Origin: Flavobacteriaceae bacterium | Lineage (GTDB): Bacteria > Bacteroidota > Bacteroidia > Flavobacteriales > Flavobacteriaceae | Direction: 5' to 3' | Assembly (NCBI GenBank): GCA_030694835.1 | Contig: JAUYUF010000084.1 | Span: forward strand, 1-11,038 | DNA length: 11,038 nt | Shown here: piece after piece, positions 5,844 through 11,038 of the stretch | Numbering within the stretch: position 1 is the stretch's first letter | Layout: each line of letters starts with the position of its first letter | Notes under the pieces: model-generated | Databases searched by the model: none | The model's input: the letters and a program-made list of their open reading frames with translations, nothing else | Told to the model about the DNA's origin: nothing | Program-made: the position numbers and the translations under genes

Positions 5844-6755
5844 ATGGATTATCAAAATTTATTAGAAAATATTTATTATCAAGTTAAAAATCAACCTAAT
5901 AAAGGAGAATTAGCTACTTATATACCTGAATTAGCTAGAATAAATCCAGATAAATTTGGTATAAGTTTACAGTTTTTAGACGGACAATCATACAACATAG
6001 GTGACGCACAAGAAAAATTCTCTATTCAAAGTATTGCAAAAGTATTTGCCTTTTCACTAGCTATTTCTTTAGTTGGAAAGGAGATTTTTAAACGTGTTGG
6101 AGTTGAACCATCCGGAAATTCATTTAACTCCTTAGTACAATTAGAATATGAAAAAGGAGTTCCTAGAAATCCATTTATCAACGCTGGAGCTATTGTTGTT
6201 GCTGATATTCTTATATCCAATCTTAAGAATCCAAAAGAAGAACTTTTATTATTTATCCAAAAAGCAGCTGGAAAAAAGATTGAATACAATCTTCAGGTAG
6301 CGCAATCGGAAAAGTCAACAGGATTTCGGAATGCCGCATTAGCAAATATGTTAAAATCATATGGTAATTTAGAAAATGATGTTGAAAATGTTCTAGATAT
6401 TTATTTTCATTTATGCTCAATATCAATGACTTGTGAAGAACTAGCAACTTCATTTAAATATTTATGTAACGGAGGTAAATTAATCACATCAGATGAGCGA
6501 CTTTTAACCCTAAGTCAAACTAAACGACTAAATGCCTTAATGCAAACTTGTGGTTTTTATGATGAAGCTGGAGAATTTACGTACAAAGTAGGTTTGCCAG
6601 GTAAAAGTGGTGTTGGCGGAGGTATTATCGCTTTATATCCAGAAAAATTTACGATAGCTGTGTGGAGTCCGAAATTGAATGTAAAAGGCAATTCACTTAG
6701 AGGAATGAAAGTTCTAGAACAATTTACAACAGATTCTCAATTGTCAATTTTTTAA
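5844..6755 (+). CDS. glsA: Glutaminase A
   Basis: This is a cytoplasmic glutaminase of the serine-dependent, beta-lactamase-fold family, which hydrolyses glutamine to glutamate and ammonia. The 303 residues match the usual length of about 300-310. Family motifs are visible: FSIQSIAKVF, with the catalytic Ser63 and Lys66 of the S-x-x-K pair; the RNPFINAGAI segment near residue 110; and PGKSGVGGGI near the C-terminus, the equivalent of the third active-site motif. A SEKSTGFRNAALANMLKSYGN segment with the typical glutaminase sequence lies between them. The start 6 bases after dsbD puts it at the end of the tilS-dsbD operon. The three genes have no obvious common pathway, so the grouping is probably only transcriptional. 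No good terminator follows; the 159 bases to the cold-shock gene contain only a weak AT hairpin and that gene's promoter. Confidence 0.96.
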   Translation: MDYQNLLENIYYQVKNQPNKGELATYIPELARINPDKFGISLQFLDGQSYNIGDAQEKFSIQSIAKVFAFSLAISLVGKEIFKRVGVEPSGNSFNSLVQLEYEKGVPRNPFINAGAIVVADILISNLKNPKEELLLFIQKAAGKKIEYNLQVAQSEKSTGFRNAALANMLKSYGNLENDVENVLDIYFHLCSISMTCEELATSFKYLCNGGKLITSDERLLTLSQTKRLNALMQTCGFYDEAGEFTYKVGLPGKSGVGGGIIALYPEKFTIAVWSPKLNVKGNSLRGMKVLEQFTTDSQLSIF

Positions 6756-6882
6756 ATCACTTTAAAACAATTAATTAGCAAAAAACACCCCTAATAAGTG
6801 ATATTTACTTATATATTTATCCTTAAAATGCTATTAATTAAAAAAAATTAAAAAAAAACTAACGAATTGAAAAATAATACTA

Positions 6883-6890
6883 TAACTTTG
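6883..6890 (+). promoter_or_regulatory. -7 box of the cold-shock gene promoter
   Basis: TAACTTTG matches TAnnTTTG exactly and is followed by CGCC. The nearest TTG (6867-6869) is only 13 bases upstream, shorter than usual, so the -33 element is unclear. A start near 6896-6898 would give a leader of about 18 bases. The transcript would therefore lack the long structured 5' leader known from Escherichia coli cspA. Confidence 0.6.
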
Positions 6891-6914
6891 CGCCAATTAT
6901 AATAATTTAATATC

Positions 6915-7106
6915 ATGAATAAAGGTACAGTAAAATTTTTTAACGAATCTAAAGGATTCGGATTCATTAGTGATGAAAGTTCAAGCAAAGAGTACTTTGT
7001 GCACATCTCTGGATTAGTTGACAAAATTCAAGAAGGGGATTCAGTAGAATTTGATTTACAAGACGGAAAAAAAGGTCTTAATGCGGTAAATGTAAAAGTA
7101 ATTTAA
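6915..7106 (+). CDS. Cold-shock domain protein (CspA family)
   Basis: This is a 63-residue single cold-shock domain, an OB-fold that binds single-stranded RNA and DNA and typically acts as an RNA chaperone in the cytoplasm. The start MNKGTVKFFNESKGFGFIS contains RNP1 (KGFGFIS, residues 13-19), and RNP2 is YFVHIS at 27-32, a slight variant of the usual VFVHxS. The rest (EGDSVEFDLQDGKKGLNAVNVKVI) gives the last strands with the conserved GLNAVNV ending. The length is normal for Bacteroidota members. It stands alone, between its own promoter and a strong terminator. Which cold-shock paralogue this is cannot be told from the sequence, and cold induction is not shown. Confidence 0.95.
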   Translation: MNKGTVKFFNESKGFGFISDESSSKEYFVHISGLVDKIQEGDSVEFDLQDGKKGLNAVNVKVI

Positions 7107-7131
7107 TATATACTTCTTAACTTTTTTATTG

Positions 7132-7164
7132 AATAGCCACGCCAAGCGTGGCTATTTTGTTTTA
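7132..7164 (+). terminator. Rho-independent terminator of the cold-shock gene
   Basis: AATAGCCACGC (7132-7142), loop CAA and GCGTGGCTATT (7146-7156) form a perfect 11-bp stem followed by TTGTTTTA. The position, 25 bases after the stop, and the T-rich tail make it a clear intrinsic terminator. Confidence 0.92.
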
Positions 7165-7308
7165 TATACCTGCCAAATAAATTCTATAAATGAATCAGAA
7201 TTATATGGTTTCAAAGTTTTATAAATAATTCCTACTAAAAATCGCAAGCATTAACAATTTACCGTAAATTTAATCGTTCTTTTTTGATGATTTAAATAAT
7301 CTAATTTT

Positions 7309-8532
7309 ATGGAGTATACAAATAGTTTTTCTGCTTTAAAAAATGCTTTTTTATCAATAGATTCAACATCTGAATTTGACAATAATGAAATACATAAATT
7401 AAATTTTCATTCATCAACTTACAATTTATTACATGGCAGTGGAAATCATCATTGTAAAACACATGATTTAAACTTTGAAGAAAGCATCTCTTTTAATAAT
7501 GATGTTGGAACTATTGAAAACGACGTTCATATAAAAGATGTTTTCGTAACTGAAAATAAAGATTTTCAATATTATATTTTAAAACCAAAAGGAGATACTC
7601 CAGCTAAAAAAGTAACTTTTTTATTCCATGGTTTTAATGAAAAAAACTGGGACAAATATTTGCCATGGGGAAAAGCAATTTGTGATAGAACCAAAAGTAC
7701 TGTAGTGTTTTTTCCACTTGCCTTTCACATGCAAAGAGCACCTTTACAATGGAGTGAAAAGAGAAAAATGTTTGAACTTTGCGAACAACGTAAGAAGAAA
7801 TTTCCTAATATCATTAATACTTCCTTGTCTAATGTTGCAATAAGTATGAGACTTCATGCAATGCCACAACGATTTATTTGGTCTGGCATACAGACTTACT
7901 ACGATGTTATCCAATTTATTGAGGAATGTAAAAATAGCAAAAATGAATTGATTGATAAAGATTTTACATTTAATATGTTCGCTTATTCTATTGGCGGATT
8001 ATTAGCAGAGATTCTAAAGTTATCGAATCATAAAAATTATTTTAGCGATGCAAAAGTCGCATTGTTTTGTAGCGGAGCTGTTTTTAATAGAATTACTCCC
8101 GTTTCCAAATTTATAATAGACAGTGAAGCTATTGTTGCGTTATACTCCTATTTGGTTGAACATTTTGATAGTTTTTTAAAGAAAGATGAAATGTTGCATC
8201 ATTTTATGTCTGAGAATCATTTTGAAGGAAAAGTCTTCCATTCTATGTTTGAATATCAAAAAATGATGAATTTTAGAGAACAATTATTAAAAAAAGCTGA
8301 AAAACATTTCTATGCTATTGCTCTAAAAGAAGATTCTGTAATTCCATCTTATGAAGTTGTGAACACTCTACAAGGCGCCAATAGAAATATTAATATCAAA
8401 GTAGATGAAATAGATTTTGATTACGCATATTCTCATGAAAATCCATTTCCAATTAGCAAATTTGATTCCAAAGAGATCGACAAAAGCTTTCAATTAGTTT
8501 TTGATAAAATTGGTGATTTTTACAACGGTTGA
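7309..8532 (+). CDS. Uncharacterised protein with alpha/beta-hydrolase features (DUF6051-like)
   Basis: The gene encodes 407 residues with no signal peptide or membrane helix. From about residue 103 it reads like an alpha/beta hydrolase: a strand and turn TFLFHGFNEKNW (an HG oxyanion-type motif), a nucleophile-elbow-like AYSIGG with Ser227 at 225-230, an acid candidate Asp342 in ALKEDSVIPSYE, and a histidine candidate His376 in YSHENPF. Order and spacing fit a Ser-Asp-His triad. The elbow has Ala instead of the first Gly of GxSxG. The first 100 residues are not recognisable. I recall similar Bacteroidota proteins catalogued as DUF6051, from memory only. Substrate and role are unknown. A terminator upstream and 95 bases downstream suggest that it is transcribed separately; I see no convincing promoter in 7165-7308. 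Confidence 0.75.
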   Translation: MEYTNSFSALKNAFLSIDSTSEFDNNEIHKLNFHSSTYNLLHGSGNHHCKTHDLNFEESISFNNDVGTIENDVHIKDVFVTENKDFQYYILKPKGDTPAKKVTFLFHGFNEKNWDKYLPWGKAICDRTKSTVVFFPLAFHMQRAPLQWSEKRKMFELCEQRKKKFPNIINTSLSNVAISMRLHAMPQRFIWSGIQTYYDVIQFIEECKNSKNELIDKDFTFNMFAYSIGGLLAEILKLSNHKNYFSDAKVALFCSGAVFNRITPVSKFIIDSEAIVALYSYLVEHFDSFLKKDEMLHHFMSENHFEGKVFHSMFEYQKMMNFREQLLKKAEKHFYAIALKEDSVIPSYEVVNTLQGANRNINIKVDEIDFDYAYSHENPFPISKFDSKEIDKSFQLVFDKIGDFYNG

Positions 8533-8627
8533 TTACAACTTAACTTTCTTTTTTACTGACACAAATCATTGATAACTATATAATTAATCTGTAACTTAAC
8601 AAGATTAAATCCTAAATTGTATAGATT

Positions 8628-9023
8628 ATGAAAACCTCCATCAAAATTATTCATTGGTTACCTCGAATTATGGGTATAATTGCCATTCTATTTATTAGCC
8701 TATTTGCTCTTGATCCTTTTGATTCTGAATTAACAATTTGGCAACAAATAACTGGATTCTTAATGCATATGATTCCATCTTTTGTTTTACTAACTTTACT
8801 TGTAGTTGCTTGGAAATGGGAATATATAGGTGGCATCATTTTCACTATAATAGGCCTTGGATTGAGTCCATTTGTTTTTATTAAGAATTATGAAATGAAT
8901 AATTCTATCTGGACAAGTCTTATTGTTATTCTAACTATTACTATTCCATTCGTTTTAGTTGGCATACTCTTTATAGTTAGTCATCTTATAAAAAAAAGAA
9001 ATAAAGAAGTAAAAGAAAATTAA
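8628..9023 (+). CDS. Small four-helix membrane protein (DUF7670-like)
   Basis: The product is 131 residues with four predicted membrane helices, at about 9-28, 41-62, 66-85 and 96-121. The C-terminal tail is basic (KKRNKEVKEN), which suggests that both ends face the cytoplasm. The pattern WLPRIMGII, FISLFALDPF, FLMHMIPSF and AWKWEYIGGI resembles a family of small Bacteroidota and Firmicutes membrane proteins that I recall as DUF7670; its function is unknown. The start at 8628 has an AT-rich leader, and a weak promoter candidate (TTG 8569-8571, 20 bases, TAACTTAA 8592-8599) lies upstream. The VOC gene follows after 36 bases and may share its transcript. It is a real gene judged by its amphipathic pattern and orderly start; its role is not known. 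Confidence 0.78.
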   Translation: MKTSIKIIHWLPRIMGIIAILFISLFALDPFDSELTIWQQITGFLMHMIPSFVLLTLLVVAWKWEYIGGIIFTIIGLGLSPFVFIKNYEMNNSIWTSLIVILTITIPFVLVGILFIVSHLIKKRNKEVKEN

Positions 9024-9059
9024 TTGTATTTTAGTGAAGTATTCTAAATAATTTCAACT

Positions 9060-9440
9060 ATGAAAATAGCAATGTGTAGTATTCCTGTAACAGATCCTAT
9101 TAAAGCATTTCAATTTTATACAAAAATCTTAAATTTTAAAGAACATTTATATTTACCTGAATATCAGTTAGCAATTGTAATTTCTCCTGAAGATTCACAA
9201 GGAACTTCATTATTATTAGAGCCTAATGACAATTCTATCAATAAAAATTATCAAGAAGGAGCCTATAATTCTTCGTTACCTATAATTGTTTTTAGCACAA
9301 AAGATATCAACCAAGAATATAATCGATTAAAAGATTTAAATGTCACATTTATAAAAGAACCGACTAAACAAGATTGGGGAATAGAAGCAATTTTTGATGA
9401 CTCTTGTGGAAATTATATTCAACTAGTTCAGATAAATTAA
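9060..9440 (+). CDS. VOC (glyoxalase/bleomycin resistance-fold) family protein
   Basis: The 126 residues form one vicinal-oxygen-chelate unit of two beta-alpha-beta-beta-beta modules. Module one starts SIPVTDPIKAFQFYTKILNF and module two is visible as IIVFSTKDINQEYNRLKDLNV. The end, IEAIFDDSCGNYIQLVQ, is the common VOC closure, in which the last metal ligand is Glu or Gln. The usual metal-binding His of the first strand appears to be replaced (Met5 aligns with it), so a glyoxalase I activity is doubtful. Close relatives in Bacteroidota are annotated only as VOC or glyoxalase superfamily proteins, some near DinB genes. Substrate unknown. Spacing is 36 bases from the membrane protein gene and 51 bases to the DinB-like gene. 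Confidence 0.88.
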   Translation: MKIAMCSIPVTDPIKAFQFYTKILNFKEHLYLPEYQLAIVISPEDSQGTSLLLEPNDNSINKNYQEGAYNSSLPIIVFSTKDINQEYNRLKDLNVTFIKEPTKQDWGIEAIFDDSCGNYIQLVQIN

Positions 9441-9445
9441 TTGAA

Positions 9446-9476
9446 TTGTTTTAACACTATTAAAAATATAACTTTA
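9446..9476 (+). promoter_or_regulatory. Candidate promoter of the DinB-like and penicillin acylase genes
   Basis: TTG (9446-9448), a 20-base spacer and TAACTTTA (9469-9476) match the Bacteroidota promoter pattern with one mismatch in the -7 box. Transcription would begin about 9 bases before ATG 9492. The downstream pair of genes could thus be transcribed independently of the VOC gene. Confidence 0.4.
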
Positions 9477-9491
9477 TAAAAAATTACAAAT

Positions 9492-10016
9492 ATGATTAAT
9501 GCAAAAGATATTTCTACAAACGAATATAATCCATATTATCAACCTTATATTAACGCACTTCGGGTTACAGAACTTTTTGAAGCATTAAACAAAAGTTATG
9601 AAGATATTTTAGCTTTATTAGAAAATAGAACTGAAGAAGAATTATTGTATTGTTACGGAAAAGACAAATGGACCATTAAAGAAATTGTTCAACATTTAAT
9701 AGATGCAGAACGCATATTATGTTACCGTGCTTTAAGATTTTCTAGAAATGACAGCACAGATTTACCAGGTTATGATGAAAGCTGGTTTGTAGATTATTCC
9801 AATGCAAATGAACGAACAATTACTGATTTATTAACAGAATTTCATTGCGTCAGAAATGCTACTCGCTCCTTATTTAGAAGTTTTACAAATGAAATGCTAC
9901 TAAGATCTGGTGTTGCTAATAATTCAGAAATGAGTGTTCGGGCAGCAGGTTTAATAATTTCAGGTCATCATTGGCATCATTTAAATGTTATTAAAGAACG
10001 ATATTTAAATAAATAA
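9492..10016 (+). CDS. DinB-like (DinB/YfiT superfamily) metal-binding protein
   Basis: This is a 174-residue four-helix-bundle protein of the DinB superfamily. The typical pattern is present: KWTIKEIVQHLIDAERILCYRALRF, then an acidic loop (DLPGYDESWFVDY), a third helix (LLTEFHCVRNATRSLFRSF), and GHHWHHLNVIKERYL at the end. His68, His159 and His163 form the usual metal triad (one His in helix two and an H-x-x-x-H pair in the last helix). Members of this superfamily include thiol-dependent transferases and hydrolases such as bacillithiol- and mycothiol-S-transferases; many are unassigned. I cannot say which thiol, if any, this one uses. The penicillin acylase-family gene begins 23 bases later, so the two are probably one transcript. 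Confidence 0.9.
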   Translation: MINAKDISTNEYNPYYQPYINALRVTELFEALNKSYEDILALLENRTEEELLYCYGKDKWTIKEIVQHLIDAERILCYRALRFSRNDSTDLPGYDESWFVDYSNANERTITDLLTEFHCVRNATRSLFRSFTNEMLLRSGVANNSEMSVRAAGLIISGHHWHHLNVIKERYLNK

Positions 10017-10039
10017 AAAAACCATTTAAACTCTCTCTT

Positions 10040-11038
10040 ATGCGAATTTTTAAAATCATCATAAAAACTATTGGAGTTCTAATAGGAATACTATTTCTTA
10101 TCGGATTAGTCTTATTTTTTCAACAAAAACCCACTTATGAAGGTCAACTTCAATTAATTGGAATAGAAAATGAAACTTCTGTTTATTTTGATGAATATGG
10201 AATTCCGCATATTTATGCTGATACTGAAGTTGATGCAATGATTGCATTGGGTTATGTTCATGCTCAAGAACGATTATGGCAAATGGAATTATTAAGAAGA
10301 ATTGCTCCGGGAAAATTGTCAGAAATTTTTGGGGAAGACATGCTTGAAACTGATCGATTTTTTACCACTTTAGGAATTGAGGAAGCAACAGAGAAAACAA
10401 TTGCTACAATAGATACAAAAAGCAAATCCTATTTATTAGCTCAAGCTTATTTAAAAGGAATCAATCAGTTTGTTGATAATGGTGCAACTCCTATTGAATA
10501 TTTACTTTTAGGATTAGAAAAGAAACATTTTGAAATTAAAGATATATATAACACGCTTGGATTTATGTCTTTTTCATTTGCAATGGCTCAAAAAACAGAT
10601 CCTTTACTGACGGTTTTACATCAAAAATTAGGAAATTCATATATGAATGAGCTTCAATTAGGAACCAATCCAAATTCTACAACAATTAAAAGTTCTAATG
10701 AAACCCTTAATAATATTGCAAATGTAGCACATCAGATTTTTGAAAAAACCCCTATAAGCCCATTTATTGGAAGTAATAGTTGGGTTATCGGAAAAGAAAA
10801 AACTCAACAAAAAAAAGTAATTTTTGCTAATGATCCTCACATCGGATTTTCACAACCAGCCGTTTGGTACGAAGCACATATAACAACACCTCAACACGAA
10901 ATTTATGGTTTTTATATCGCTGGCGCTCCCTTTCCACTTTTAGGTCACAACCACAATTATGCCTACGGTTTAACCATGTTTGAAAATGATGATATTGATT
11001 TTTATCAAGAAGAAACGCATCCAACTGATTCCACTTTA
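10040..11038 (+). CDS. Penicillin acylase (S45) family protein, N-terminal part
   Basis: ATG 10040 opens a frame that has no stop before the window edge, so 333 codons of a gene usually near 800 are visible. Residues about 5-27 form a single N-terminal membrane anchor or uncleaved signal. The pro-enzyme's alpha part follows, with VYFDEYGIPHIYADTEVDA and GYVHAQERLWQMELLRR. At 243-249 lies IGSNSWV, the autocatalytic site of Ntn hydrolases of this family: cleavage after Gly244 would expose Ser245 as the N-terminal nucleophile. NDPHIGFSQPAVWYEAH and PFPLLGHNHNYAYGLTM behind it are typical of the beta chain. These enzymes hydrolyse amide bonds, for instance in beta-lactams or acyl-homoserine lactones, at the cell envelope; this one's substrate is unknown. 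The gene starts 23 bases after the DinB-like gene. Confidence 0.93.
   Translation, partial: MRIFKIIIKTIGVLIGILFLIGLVLFFQQKPTYEGQLQLIGIENETSVYFDEYGIPHIYADTEVDAMIALGYVHAQERLWQMELLRRIAPGKLSEIFGEDMLETDRFFTTLGIEEATEKTIATIDTKSKSYLLAQAYLKGINQFVDNGATPIEYLLLGLEKKHFEIKDIYNTLGFMSFSFAMAQKTDPLLTVLHQKLGNSYMNELQLGTNPNSTTIKSSNETLNNIANVAHQIFEKTPISPFIGSNSWVIGKEKTQQKKVIFANDPHIGFSQPAVWYEAHITTPQHEIYGFYIAGAPFPLLGHNHNYAYGLTMFENDDIDFYQEETHPTDSTL

Noticed and set aside
6026..6453. Reverse-strand frames opposite glsA
   Set aside because: They are antisense shadows of the conserved glutaminase motifs; no start context or family match.
6794..6812. ATAAGT/ACTTAT inverted repeat after glsA as a terminator
   Set aside because: The stem has six mostly A-T pairs with a seven-base loop and no T-run; such repeats are expected by chance in DNA this AT-rich.
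7190..7228. Twelve-codon frame between the cold-shock gene and the hydrolase-like gene
   Set aside because: Too short, no paralogue and no supporting signal; the stretch 7165-7308 otherwise shows nothing recognisable.
10658..11024. Two reverse-strand frames at the right edge
   Set aside because: They oppose the penicillin acylase gene, including its GSNSW site and the NDPHIG segment, which is clearly the coding strand.

Overview
The window looks like a chromosomal segment of a low-GC Bacteroidota, most probably a member of the Flavobacteriaceae. Three things point that way: the AT-rich base use, start codons preceded by A/T-rich leaders without Shine-Dalgarno sequences, and several promoter-like sites of the Bacteroidota type (TTG, about 20 bases, then TAnnTTTG). 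All genes that can be supported lie on the + strand, and no RNA gene, insertion sequence or CRISPR array is visible.

Positions 1-1177. The window opens in the last 78 codons of a CAP (SCP/PR-1-like) domain protein. About 900 bases follow with only two tiny genes, each encoding a 51-residue peptide (291-446 and 785-940). The peptides are clear paralogues (34 of 51 residues identical), and the nucleotide differences in their conserved C-terminal part are mostly synonymous. Each gene is followed about 50 bases after its stop by the motif AAGGTTAGT (once after the first; four exact copies plus one variant after the second) and then by its own hairpin terminator. I do not recognise the family. This paired peptide module is the most novel-looking part of the window.

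Positions 1178-6755. These are housekeeping genes: pabB (aminodeoxychorismate synthase component I, folate pathway), then a probable operon tilS-dsbD-glsA. Its members encode tRNA(Ile) lysidine synthetase, a three-domain membrane thiol-disulfide reductant conductor and glutaminase. tilS and dsbD overlap by 17 bases, and dsbD and glsA are 6 bases apart.

Positions 6756-8532. A monocistronic cold-shock protein gene has a TAACTTTG -7 box and an excellent terminator. A 407-residue uncharacterised protein with alpha/beta-hydrolase features follows it.

Positions 8533-11038. A run of closely spaced genes encodes a four-helix membrane protein, a VOC (glyoxalase-fold) protein, a DinB-like metal-binding four-helix protein and a membrane-anchored penicillin acylase-family Ntn hydrolase. 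The acylase gene runs off the right edge. Their order gives no clear shared pathway; the last two are probably co-transcribed.
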